Source: Dicaeum eximium
Lineage: Eukaryota; Chordata; Aves; Passeriformes; Dicaeidae
Direction of reading: 5' to 3'
Length of the DNA: 64,000 nucleotides
Assembly: GCA_013396995.1 (NCBI GenBank)
Contig: VWZP01010272.1
Span: forward strand, 107,611-171,610
The translations under genes and the position numbers were made by a program. Under the pieces are notes generated by a model. The model was not told the origin of the DNA and did not search any database. It worked only from the letters and a program-made list of their open reading frames with translations. How positions within the stretch are numbered: position 1 is the first letter of the stretch; each line of letters starts with the position of its first letter. Below are positions 24,303-35,409 of this stretch, in pieces.

Positions 24303-25684
24303 CTGCCGGTCAGAAGCAGCCGGCGGGGGCGGCTGCCCGGGAGTCCCTGGGCCGTGCTCCGCGAGGCGCACCCAGCTGCTCAGGCATTTAATTCCAGGGG
24401 GAAAACTGAGCCAGAGTCTACAGGAAAAGAAAGAAAATAAGGGAGGAGGGAAGTGGAGGTCAGGAAGGGCTTTCGGCAGCGGATGGCTGACCCTGGTGGC
24501 GAGAGGGCTGCTTGCAGGGGATGGCTCTAAGCAGGGAAATAGCAATGAATGCAGGTTGTTTATTTTTTAACATGGCATCCACACCGGACGGATAAACGGG
24601 TGTTTAGGGAGCCTGGGGCTCTGCCAGCTGAGTTACCACCAGTTTTCCTTGCTGTTTCCTCTCTTGCCATGGCTGGGAGTTGCCGTCAGACACCCCTTCC
24701 ACTGGATATGCTTCGCTGACTTGATCTGGCTTTGCTCCGTGGGGCTGGAGCAAGGTTTGGGTATTTTTTTCTGAAGCCCTTGTTTTTTCTCCGCCCAGCT
24801 GGCGTCAGGCACCGAGGATGCAGAGACGAGTGCTCCTGACTAGGGGAGGGCTGGCAGGAGGCTTTCCCTTCGGGTTCGCAGCGTCCCCGTGTCTGCTGTG
24901 GAAAGGCTTTGTGCTGGAGCGTGGGGAGCAGAGCTTACAGGTGACCTCTAACTGGATCAACCTCGCTTGCTATAAATGCCTGTTCCCCTCCTTGGGCTCA
25001 GGTGTTTGGTGACAGGCTGGAAAGTCATGGTAGGTAGGTGCTGCTGGCAGCTGAGAGTGCCTTCTGCTCCGGAAAACAGGGAGGGTGGAAAACTGGTGGA
25101 CTCTGAATAGCCTTGGGAAGAACAAGCGGGGATCTTCTCCACGCTGTAAGAACAGACCCTTTGGAAATGCGTCTGACCAGCTGATTTCTTGGGGTTTCTC
25201 ATTGCCTCTGAGATAAAACCCCATCCCCTTCCTCATCTGAGGGCCACCACAGCCACACTGGGCCACCTGCTCAGAGGGCAAGCTCCTCCACCTGCCCAGT
25301 GCCACTCGCCGTGGGGGCTCGCAGCCCTGTGCCACTGCTACCGAGGGACCCTTTCCAGCGACCACTTTAATTTTTCCTCTTTCTCCTTCACTCAGCTCTG
25401 CAGCATCACATGAAATACATGTGCATCCGCCAGCTGCCCTGAGCTGTGACCTGCGCCTGGCTCAGGGAGACAGGACTTAGCACCCTCCAGATCTGAGGGC
25501 TCACTGGAGCATGCTGTGGACTGTCCAAGTAACTCGTGGCTGAACTCCTCCTGTCCTGTGCCGGGTCCCTCTGGCCCTGCTCCCTCCCAGTGCCGAGGGC
25601 TGGCGGAGTGCACGGGGCAGCGGGCACAGCTGGGGTGTAGCATGCACGAGTGTGCAGAGGGACACAGGGACACCGGCGGGAGCC

Positions 25685-25803
25685 ATGGCTTCGTTTGGGA
25701 AGTTGACGGAGTATTTCAGCCTGAGGAAGTCGAGGCCGGAGCTGCGCTCCAGGCGCTGGGGCCGGCGGAGCGGGAGCTGTTGCTGTAGTGTCACCGAGTG
25801 CAG
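25685..25803 (+). CDS. First coding exon of an unrecognised vertebrate gene (codons 1-39 plus 2 bases)
   Basis: The ATG at 25685 sits in a good Kozak context (GCC ATG G). The frame reads MASFGKLTEYFSLRKSRPEL and then a very basic stretch (RSRRWGRR) and a Cys cluster (SCCCSVTEC). It ends with two bases, AG, before a GTATGG donor at 25804. The next exon starts with one base, G, so the split codon is AGG (Arg), followed directly by SLDRK. This phase match, plus the CpG-rich surroundings, is why I chose this start; the frame stays open for at least about 90 bases upstream, so a longer N-terminus is not excluded. No signal peptide or membrane segment is visible. The basic patch next to three Cys residues would suit membrane-associated palmitoylation, which is inference. 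It could be one of several alternative first exons, because a larger CpG island lies 1.3-2.2 kb upstream. I do not recognise the protein family. Confidence 0.72.
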
Positions 25804-27369
25804 GTATGGGGTGGCAGTGATCTGACTGTCCTGGTGCCTCCATGTGTGCCCGGGGGCTGCGGTACGGGATGTGCAATCCTTGGTGCTTTGCTTTCTGTTT
25901 ACCTCTCCTGGGGCTGGGAGGGGCTGGGAGCAAGCCAAGGGCTCTGGAATCATCACCCCATTCCTGTCTGGGCTCCCACACAGCTCATTGCTGTGGGATT
26001 TCTCTGGCAGGCTCTGTGACCTGGCATCTGTCTCCCTGTCCAGGGCATGTCCCAGGTGTTGGTGGCACATCTTGGGTGTGTGCTGGCTGACCATGAGCAC
26101 CTGTGCCTGCCTTCCTCTGCCTGGTGCTCTCTGCTGTGCCACTGCACTGTCCCCTCATCAGAGGAGTGAGGTCATTGCACCAAAATCGCCCTTCCCTCCA
26201 CCTGCCCTGTGCAAAGGCCTCTCTGCAGGGGCAGCAAGAAGTGGCTTCTCAGGTGAAGTGGATCTGTGTGTATGAGGTGCTGATGGCGCCTCCTGTCACG
26301 CTGGAAGGGTCTGGGGGGTGGAGAGGGGAGCTCTTCTGGGCAGACAGACACATGGTTCATTGGCAGCTTGTTTGGGATATGGATTAATGAGGGGATCACA
26401 GTGGGGATGGGGAGGGTGGCATTTGGGCTGACTGGAAATTCTCTAGAAGTGTGTGAGTGCTCAGAGTTGTGTTGGGGGGGTTGCACACATCCTTGTTTTG
26501 CATGCAAACACAGTTACTGCAATTAAGAAAATTGCTCTGTGCCTGAGTGGCTTCTCCTTGGATGTTTCATGCAGCCTGTAGAACAGGGCTAGCACTCAGT
26601 GCTGCTCTGGGCTCTTCCCCATTTGTGTGGGCTCAACCTGAGCAATGCATCCTCAGATCTCCTGGTGACCTGCAGACGGTGCCTCCCTGCTGCTGTGGGG
26701 TGTAGGAACACACAGGGCAAAAAATAACATCAAGGTGTTCACTTACCTTCCTCCCTGGCTGTTGAGCACTTTGTACTCTGTAAAGGTAATTAAAATACCG
26801 ACAGATTCAAATTAAGCTGGAGCCCCTCCTGCTGCTGCCTGTGTTGCTGCTGAGATAGTGAGGCGTGCACAGCTGCCGCTGTCTCCCCTCTTCCCTTGGT
26901 GGCTGAAGAGGAGTCGCCTCTTCCCCGCTCACTCGTTTCTCCAGAAACATTCCTGGCACAGCCAGGAGCTTTGTTCTGCTCCTTTTTGGAGTTGTGGATA
27001 GAAATCCTGGTTTCTGCCCTCAGGTTTTTGCTGTCCTGCTGTGGAGCTGGGTGTGAGGAAGGTCTTTTTGTTGTCCAGGTGCTGCTGAGCACAATGCATG
27101 CCTGGTGTTTGCTGTGTGCAGCCAAGTGTGTACCAGTGCCTGGCCCAAGGGAGAGGAGGAGGTGCCGCCCCCATGCACAGGGTGCTACGGTCCTGGACCT
27201 TGGGGTTTGGGGTGAGTTGGCTGGTTTCCTCTGTAATGGGAGATGTCATGGTGCCTTCTTAGCTCTGGGATGTGAGCCACACTAAAGTGGCATTGATGGT
27301 GTGTAGCTCATGTACCAAATTTTCTGGGGGATGCTGGCTATGGATATGGGACTCTGAGCGACCTACTCT

Positions 27370-27448
27370 GGTGGAAGGCATCCCTGCCCATGGCAGGGAG
27401 TGCAGCGGGATGAGCTTTAAGGTCCCTTCAACCCAAACCATTCTGTGT
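27370..27448 (+). mobile_element. CR1 tail fragment, sense
   Basis: GGTGGAAGGCATCCCTGCCC, then GGATGAGCTTTAAGGTCCCT, then AACCCAAACCATTCTGTG. Only the last 80 bases of a CR1 remain. Confidence 0.85.
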
Positions 27449-30400
27449 CCATGTTGTCCCCTCATGCAGGACTGTGGCTCACTGTGCATCAGACATGGCC
27501 ACCAAGGCCACTGCCAGTCAGGGCTTAGCGCCATGTGGGGCTGGTGGACCCCCTTCCCCCATGCAGAGATCCTGTGTGTGCCTGGGTGCTCTGGTGTGGC
27601 CTCGTGCTCAAGTTGCATGAGCTGTGCTCTGCCTGTTTTGTCCCCTGGGCCATGCAGCTGCTCCAGGGCAGCTCCTCTGGGCTGGATCTGAATGTGTGGA
27701 TAGATTTCCTGGTATCCCTGACCCCCACAGTGACAGGGCTCGGGTGCCCCTGTGGATACCTGTGGAATGAGCCCATTCCTTTGATTGCTGTGGTTGATCA
27801 TGAAAGTAAAACTAAGCGTTGATTGAAGTGTGGGATGCTTTGAAATCAGTGTCACTTGTCACCCCAGCTTCTTGAGCTTCTGCTTGTTCCCCCCCCACCC
27901 TGCCCCCTAATATCTGTACCTTGAGAAGCCTCAGGAAATCTCCACGGCTCAGATCCAAAAACCAACACAATGCAGCTGCTGCAATGTCTGGCCCTGCCCT
28001 TGCTCTTCCAGCAAGATGGTGTTTTCAGCTAGATGGTGCTTCTTCCAGCTCTGCTGATCAACTTTCTGCTTTTACTTCATTTCTTCACTCTGTTGTGGGC
28101 AAGTGAAGCATGGAGAGAAGATCCTCAGCTCCCAAATTTCCACGCACATGGAGATACCAGAGGTCCTGCACCCCAGGGTGCAGGGTGATGATGTTCTAAC
28201 AGCCCGCAGCACTGGTCTTGCTCAGGGCAGCCAGGCTCCCACCACACTTCCCAAGGCTGCATAATCCCCTGGGACCACAGGGAACAGACGTAGGCAGGTA
28301 CTCAGTTGAGAGCATGCACTGACTGGAGTTATTAAATTCTAAATATAGTGGTCCCACGCATTCTCATAGGACCTAACAGAAATCAGCAGGTGTGCAGTTA
28401 CGGTTTTAAATAATATTCCTGCATTTTTAAACTACGCCTCCAGATAAAGCAACATGAGTGAGCTGGGATGAGTAAGTCTGCTGGGCTTGAGAATTTGTGA
28501 GCTCAGACTTGTGCGCAGAAGTGAAGCCCAGCAGGAGATCATCTCAAGGTGCTTTTGGCCAAAGGCGCTGCTTGCAGGAGCTCTTCAGCCTCTGCCCTCC
28601 TGCTCTGCCCCCACCTGTGGCATAGTGTGTCCTGATTTGTCCCTCTGTGTTATGTCAGCTGGAGGCTCCTCCAGCCTGAGCCCTGTGCTGCAGGAGGGGC
28701 TGTAGCATGGCTGCCTCCTCTTGTTAAATCAATCACCTGAACAGTTGTCACTGGGGCTGGGAGGCCCCAGGTGTGACAAGGTGGGGATCAGGGTGTGCCC
28801 TGTGCAGCTGTGCTGGGACAGGGGCTGGCCGTGTGAGTGAACACCCCAGCCAAGCCCAGCCCAGGGGAGCAGCTGATTAATTTGCAGCAACTTTTATTCC
28901 GTCTAGCAGGGGCAGTGATGGATGAAGGAGAAACTCCAGGCAACAGGCTCCAGAGCAGGACTGCTTTGTAAAGGGTGAAAACCCGGGGCATCGCAGGGAT
29001 ATGAGGATTTGTATGCAGAACTGGGTGCAGGTGCCTGTGGGTGAAGCACAGGAGGGGCTTGGGGTGTTTGCTGAGGTCTGGGGTGGTTGTTCTTTGTGTT
29101 ATCTTTGTGATGCCAGCATTGAGGTGCTTGTGCCCAGGTCTGTGTGTTGCCTGGAAAGGCACAGAGGATCCGCTCTGGGATGGCGGAGAAATGGAAGGGA
29201 AAGGCAAGTTATACTAAATAGCTCTTCTTTTCGTGAGCTATTTGTAAACTGAAAGGTCTGGACAACTGATTTTGGGTTCCTGCAGCTTTTGCAAAGTGGA
29301 TCAGAACATCAGTGTTGTATTGTTGTGCTGTCACTGGGCTGAGAGAACGACCCTGCCCTGCTGTGAATGAGCCAGGGAGGCTCCAGGGTGGGCTGGAACT
29401 CTCTGGAGCACGATGGCACTTCCCAAGCCTTGTGGGAAGCTGGACCAAGGAGCTGCTTTTTGCCATGGGGAGCTGTTACCTCCATTCCTTTAGGGGTCTT
29501 TTCCACACTGATCCTGATCCATGTCCTCGCTGTGCAGTGTGATGGGCTTTGAGGTGGGGAGGGGTAGTGGGGAATGTTTTCCTGGCAGGATTGTGCTTAG
29601 TTGTTTTTGGGTGCTTAAAAATATCTCCTCAGCTCTGACAGCACGTCTGTGTTCAAGCACACGGTTGTGATGGGTGACAGGAGGAACTGGCAAGTTTTGG
29701 GGCTGGGAAATTTTACTGAGGGAACAGCTCCTGTGTTAGCAGCACACAGCATGAGACAGGTAAAAATGGCACGAAAGATGCCCAAAGGGGCAGCTCTGAG
29801 GTGCTGTCCTCCATGGCTGAGAGTTTGACTGACTTTTCCTACTTTGTTTTTGGCACGTTCTGAAAAAAAACCTTTCTGCTTCCAAATGACATGTCCATAT
29901 GGAAAGATGCCTGCATTTAAAAGGAGGAAACTAGCAAGGAACTTGGAAGTGTTTTGGGTTAAGTAGAAAGTTTCCACCTGGAATTAGTCAATAAGGTATT
30001 TGTGACACTTGTACTCCAAACTTCTCAGTGCTCACACCTACCTTGCCTGCTGAGATGCCAGCAGGAAATTGTGTGTGGCTGCATGGATTCCTATTTTTTT
30101 GCTGCAACGGATCATTGTAACCTATTAACAAATTGACGTCCATTGCCCCTGCATGCAAGTGGTCAGTGCTGGTGCTGGAAGTCCTAAATCCAGTGTTAGT
30201 GACTCAGCCCATGCCTGCTTTGCAGAGGTGCTGAGCATCCATTAATCCTCTTAACTGGAGCAGGCAGCTGAGCCTCAGCACTTTTGCAGCTTGGCTGGGC
30301 AAGAGTGAAGTAAAGAGCTTCAGGAGCTGGAGCTGAAAACTTCAGCCTCATTCAGCTGAAGGTTGGGAATGTGGTGACAGGTTTTGGGGTGCCTGAGGCT

Positions 30401-30464
30401 GCGCAGCTCTGTGTGGGGCTGTCTTCAAGGGCAGCCTGTGTCCTCTTGGGTGAGGCTTGCTTGG

Positions 30465-30870
30465 AATGATGCTCCAAAGATTGGAGCCCCTCTGCCACGG
30501 GGACAGAATGAGAGCTGGAGAAGAGAAGGCTCTGAGGTGACCTTAGAGCCCCTCCCAGTGCCTAAAGAAGGATTATAAAAATAGGGAGAATTACTTTTTA
30601 CATGGGCAGATAGTGACAGGACAAGGGGGAATGGTTTTAAACTACAAGAGGAGAGATTTAGATTAAATATTAGAAAGGAATTGTTCCATATGAGGGTGGG
30701 GCTGAGAACAGAGAAGCTGTGGCTGCCCCTGGATCCCTGGAAGTGTCCAAGGCCAGATTGGATAGGGCTTGGAGCAACTTGGGATAGTGGAAGGTGTCCC
30801 TGCCTGTGGCAGGGGTGGGATGAGATGGGCTTTAAGGTCCCTTCCAACCCAAACCATTCCATGATTCTGT
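30465..30870 (+). mobile_element. CR1 fragment, sense, with an internal deletion
   Basis: AGAGCTGGAGAAGAGAAGGC, then GACAGGACAAGGGGGAATGG, then AAATATTAGAAAGGAATTGT and on to CCAAACCATTCCATGATTCT. The segment normally between the two halves of GGTG...CCAGAGAAGC is partly missing. Confidence 0.86.
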
Positions 30871-33375
30871 GCTCCTTTCCCACCTGCCCTGTGTGGTTGT
30901 GCCTGGCGGGGTCACTTGTGCTCTTCAGTTTACACATGTGCCCCTTCTCTCTTGGTGCTGGTGTTTGTGGTGAGCTGCAGGACTGAGCCTTCCTCCCCTC
31001 TCCTCTGTGCCAGCCTCTCCCCAGGCTGTGTTCCTGGTGTCTCATGATAATGGCAAGCTGTCAGACGTGAACAACTGTGAGCAGAGTGGCAATGCCACAG
31101 AAGGAAATGACATTTAGCTTTTGTTGGTTGAGCTGCCTGGGTTTTGTATATTAAACCTAAAGAAGCCTTTTGGCTTCTTTCTCCCTGCATGCAGCACCAT
31201 GCCTGGGATCTGTCAGGAAGAGGCTTGGGGAGCAGCATGGAGAAAAAATGTCTCCCTATCAAATCTGTCCTTGCAAGAGGCCTCTCTACCCAACCTTGAT
31301 TTACCCTGGTTCTGTGTGGTTTCTGTGCACTGGGGGACACCTGGGTGCATTCCCATTTCCAGCCCCCATTGATGTGATCTCAGTTCCACAGAGCTCTTGG
31401 TCTCCCTGTGGGCTGTGGCTCTGTCCCTTCCTGTGCTGTTGGGGTGCAGGGGGAGGTGATGTGGACAGAGCCAGGGATGGTCTGGGCCTCTGCCTCTTCC
31501 TGCTCCTCAAAAATCTGCTCCCTTGGCTGTGTTTAGAGGGATATTTAAGATCTATCCCATAAAAGTGGATGTATGTGTGGCCTGGAAGCTGGCAGGGAAA
31601 GCCTCCTGGATCTGACAGACTGGAAAAGCACATCCGAGCTCTCAGGGTCATCTTTTTGGGGTTTGGGGCCATGTTTTAGGTTCGCATCTGGTGTTCTCCC
31701 TTTCTGCCTGGCTTCCAGTCTCCTTTGAAGACCAGTCTTTGGGATGAGAGATGAGCTTGGGTACTGCTTAATTTCTGCACAAGCTGAAGCTCATCTTTGC
31801 CTGGATTAGGCAGAAAAAGATGAATGGGCATCCTTTATTTTGGAGTGGTAGTTGGATGGGGTAGTGGGAGGAAGGGAATGAAACTGGTATTAAGGGGAAT
31901 TACAGACAGAGCGTGACTGCAGAAGCCGGCTCCTTCAGCAGAAAGCCTTGGCCTGTGAGTCACACTTTGCTGGAAAGGCTGTTGGATTCCTAATTCCCAC
32001 TGTTTTGGCACTGAGTCACAGCTGGGTGGGGGCGCAGGTAGGAAACAGAAGGATCGGCAATGCACAGTGATTCCAGACAGCAGTGGGAATGTTTAGAGCT
32101 TCTGAGAGAAGTGGTGGCTGCATGGGGAAGATTCTGAATGGGGTTGTTCTGGGTGCCCTGCTCTGCCTGCTCCTGACTGTGCAGGGCAATCCCTGGGGAG
32201 TGGGGTGACACTGGGCAGCCCCTATGATGTGGGGGGGACACCTGTGACCCCCAGGGTGCAAGGGGACACTAGGCAGCCTTGGGTGGCAGGGGTGGCTTTC
32301 TCACTCTGCTCCACATGGGAGTGGGAGTTGGGGGGGCCCTGCCAGGCACAGGGCAGCTGTGGCGTTCCCATAACACCTGTGAAATGTCCCGCTGCATCGG
32401 CATCACCTGGGGGCGAAGGGAAGGGGCTTGGTGTCCTTGCACTGTGTTCAGCTGAATGGCACGTGGGGACAGTGGAAAGATGGATGTGTCAGAGCTGTGA
32501 GTGCCCGTGGGATGGTGGCAGAGCCCGGGAGCAGGGAGGAGATGCCCCTGGGATTCAGAAGTGTTGGGGCACAGAATATCCTCTATCCACCTGCGTGGGG
32601 CAGGAGCCTGGCACCTCCTGCGGGGAAGTTTGGGTGGGTTATGTCCTTCAAACTGCCCCTTGGTGGAGGAAGAGCCCCCCTAGGAGGAGAGAGCTGCTCC
32701 AGGGAGAGCACCCAGGTGATGCTGTCCTACAGGAGGTGGGCTGAGCCAGCTCTGGGATAGCTGGGGAGGAAGGGACAGGGCTTTTATCAACAAAAGAGAT
32801 TTTCTCTGGACCCAGGAAGAAGCATTTCAAAGAGGAAAGGAAAAAAGGACACTACTGTTTGGAATACTTCAAATGGGAAAACTAGAATACTTGCTTTAAT
32901 AATTAAAACATTTTTTTCCCCACAAAAATTCTGTGTTTTTTTTCCTGTAGGAATAGTTGGCAATTATACAAATTAATGCAAGATATTTTTAGTTTGCATT
33001 TTCGGATTTTTCGATGGAAAGAATGCAAACGGGAATAAGCAGCTCCTCCTGGTTCCGTGGCTGTAGCAGCCCCTGGTGTGGGGGGAGCAGAGCAGAGCCT
33101 CCATCCTCATCCCCCACCCGAGGCACCCCCTGGGTGTGGGTGCTGCTGCCTGGAATATCCATGTGCTTCCAGGGGTGTTTGGAAGCCACTGGAGCTTGCA
33201 TTTGTTCCTGTTGGCTGCTTGGATGCTCCGGGCCCTCTGCTGCCTGCCCTGTGTGCAGGATTTGTGTGGCTGTCTCTGGCATATCTGTGTTTTGGCTGCA
33301 AATTCATGTTTGTAGAAAAACTGGAAAGCTCCAGTGCATTTTTATGTTGCTTTAAAGAACAAATAGATAAAATTT

Positions 33376-33516
33376 ATCACAGAGTTCCAGGATAGTTTAG
33401 GCTGGAATGGAGCTATCAGCTCACCTTGTTCCAACCCCATGGGCAGGGACACCTTCCACTATCCCATCCAAGCTGGCCTTGGACACTTCCAGGGATGGGG
33501 CAAGCTCTTCACTGGG
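33376..33516 (-). mobile_element. CR1 3' fragment, antisense
   Basis: ATCACAGAGTTCCAGGATAG, then CCATGGGCAGGGACACCTTCC, then TTGGACACTTCCAGGGATGG. Confidence 0.82.
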
Positions 33517-33644
33517 AGATTGGGGGGTTATTCCAACTGAGGATTTTAGGAGATGTTTTTGCTGTAGCAGGGATGTGTTTCCCTTGGCAGAACCTGGCTC
33601 TGCCTTCCTCTGCTGGTGCTGAGCTGCAGCTGCTCACACAAGTG

Positions 33645-33785
33645 GCAGAGTCCCCATCCCTGGAAGCATTGAAAAAATGCGTGGATGTGGCACTTGAGGA
33701 CATGGAAAATGGTGGTGGTGTTGGGCTGGTTGTTGGATTTTATAACCTTAGAGATCTTTTCCAGCCTTGATGATTCTGTGATTCT
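33645..33785 (+). mobile_element. CR1 tail of a second subfamily, sense
   Basis: GAGTCCCCATCCCTGGAAGC, then GTGGATGTGGCACTTGAGGAC, then TTTCCAGCCTTGATGATTCT. It is the same subfamily as the copy ending at 43983, and it lies head-to-head with the antisense CR1 130 bases upstream. Confidence 0.84.
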
Positions 33786-34936
33786 CCAGACAGCCTGGCA
33801 GCTGAAGCTATGCCAGGGTTCTTGTCTGTAAATAGGAGGTTTTTGGGCTCTGCTTCCTTGGCCCCATGGCCAGCCCCCAGCCCAGATGTGTGGGTCGGTT
33901 CCTGCTGTGCAGCGGAGCCCTGGGGCTGGCTGGGACCCAGACCTGATTCTGCCCTGGAGGAATCCTGCACCCAAGTGCTGCTGCCCAGGCTGGGCTTCCT
34001 CTGGGCTCTTTTGGGGCTGTTTGCTCCTGTTCTTCCACTCACAAGACAGATAAAATCCATTATCCTGGCCATGAGCAGCTGCTGGGCTTTGTCAGAGCTC
34101 TGCTCCCAGCTCCCCTCAGCCCCCATTACTCCTGCACTGAAAACTCTCATTTTAAGGAATTTTCCTGTGATACATTGGGAGCATAACAATCTTTTTCTGT
34201 TCAATGAGCTTGGCTCTCTGACCATGGTGGTGACCTGCCTCTTGTGCTTCAGAGGAAAATGAAAAGCAGCCTAAGGCTCTGGTTGAAAGGTGGTGCCCAG
34301 GAAGGTTTAAAACAACAACATGCCTATGATTGATTATAAATCTGCTTTTTGACCAAAACATATATGAATAATTATTTTTGCCAGGGATTAATAGTCAGAG
34401 ATGGATCAGCTCGGCCTCTGTTCACCTCCAGTGCTGGAAAACTTGGTTGTGCTGCAGAAATTATAGGATTTCTAGCAAACCAAGCAGCTCCACCAGCTGT
34501 CTGGAGTGTTTTTCTGTGCTGGAGCACATAAAATTCAGGCCTGAAGCATCTCCCTTTGCTTGTCAGAAGCAGCAATATCCTTTCCAAGATGACCTCAGCA
34601 GCTTTTTGTCTCCTCTGTCGTGTGACTTGGATTTTGAAGCAACAGGGGAGACCAGTCCTGTGTCATGAGACTGGGAACGGGACCAGCAGCTGGGGGGTTG
34701 TTGTGCAAGAGCATCTCGGCTCCAGTCCTGCTCCAGGGATTCTCTTGGGAATGCAGGGTTGGTGGGAGGAGGTCAGGAGGTGGGTGCTGGAGGTTGCTGC
34801 ATCCCCTCACATCCTCCCTGAAAGGTGTTTGTAAATGCAAAGGAGGCAGTTACGTTATTTATCTTGTAAATTAGCCGACCTTTTAACATCGGACCGGATG
34901 TTTGTCATCCATTACGTGTGCTTCATTAGCCTTTGT

Positions 34937-34954
34937 CTCTGAAATGTTTCAGAG
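34937..34954. repeat. Short palindrome in a candidate conserved block
   Basis: CTCTGAAA and TTTCAGAG are exact reverse complements around TG. Confidence 0.8.
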
Positions 34955-35098
34955 GAGACAGGAGATACATAAGCAGCACAGAAGAAAAGCCAGGAGCCAA
35001 CACACGACGTCTGTGGCCCGGTCTGGTGAAGCTGGGGAGTGGGAGGCGTCGGCTCCGTGCTGGCCTTGGCAGTCACCAGAGTCCGGCTCCTGCCGGGT

Positions 35099-35409
35099 GG
35101 CACCGAGGTTCTGTCCCTGTCCCTCACAGCCCAGTGGCACCGAGGCTCTGTCCCTGTCCCTCACAGCCAGGTGGCACCGAGGCTCTGTCCCTCACAGCCC
35201 GGTGGCACCGAGCTCTGTCCCTGTCCCTCACAGCCCAGTGGCACCGAGGCTCTGTCCCTGTCCCTCACAGCCGGGTGGCACCGAGGCTCTGTCCCTCACA
35301 GCCCGGCGGCACCGAGCTCTGTCCCTGTCCCTCACAGCCCAGTGGCACCGAGCTCTGTCCCTGTCCCTCACAGCCCGGTGGCACCGAGCTCTGTCCCTCA
35401 CAGCCGGGG
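35099..35409. repeat. Minisatellite, nine copies of a 30-37 bp unit with a 104-bp higher-order period
   Basis: Copies start at 35099, 35136, 35173, 35204, 35240, 35277, 35308, 35344 and 35380, each with GGCACCGAG, CTCTGTCCCT and CCTCACAGCC. Three length classes occur: 37, 36 and 30-31 bases. The short ones lack one internal TGTCCC hexamer, and the 36-base ones lack one G. Copies 2-3-4 and 5-6-7 repeat the same order (37, 31, 36), giving a 104-base higher-order unit. Several + strand frames stay open through the array, producing open frames of 213, 220 and 329 codons that are by-products of the repeat. It lies inside intron 1. Confidence 0.93.

Larger units (their letters stand above)
23440..24930. 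promoter_or_regulatory. CpG island, probable promoter region
   Basis: From about 23.44 to 24.40 kb the sequence becomes GC-rich with dense CpGs, for example around 23815-23890, 23930-23960, 24270-24310 and 24340-24370, with a weaker shoulder to about 24.93 kb. The rest of the window is CpG-poor. It lies 0.75-2.2 kb upstream of the first coding exon on the same strand, where a vertebrate promoter and 5' untranslated exon would be expected. No TATA box, initiator or transcription start can be placed from sequence alone. Long open frames here on both strands, including one of 260 codons on the minus strand, are the normal result of high GC and are not called as genes. A divergent transcript is possible but has no direct support. 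Confidence 0.6.

Noticed and set aside
23763..24545. 260-codon open frame on the minus strand
   Set aside because: High GC in the CpG island removes stops on both strands. The product is Pro/Ser/Arg-rich with no recognisable domain.
7538..28318. Shared word GGTAC(C)TCAGTTGAGAGCAT at 7538 and 28298
   Set aside because: Only about 19 bases match and flanks differ; too short to call a repeat.
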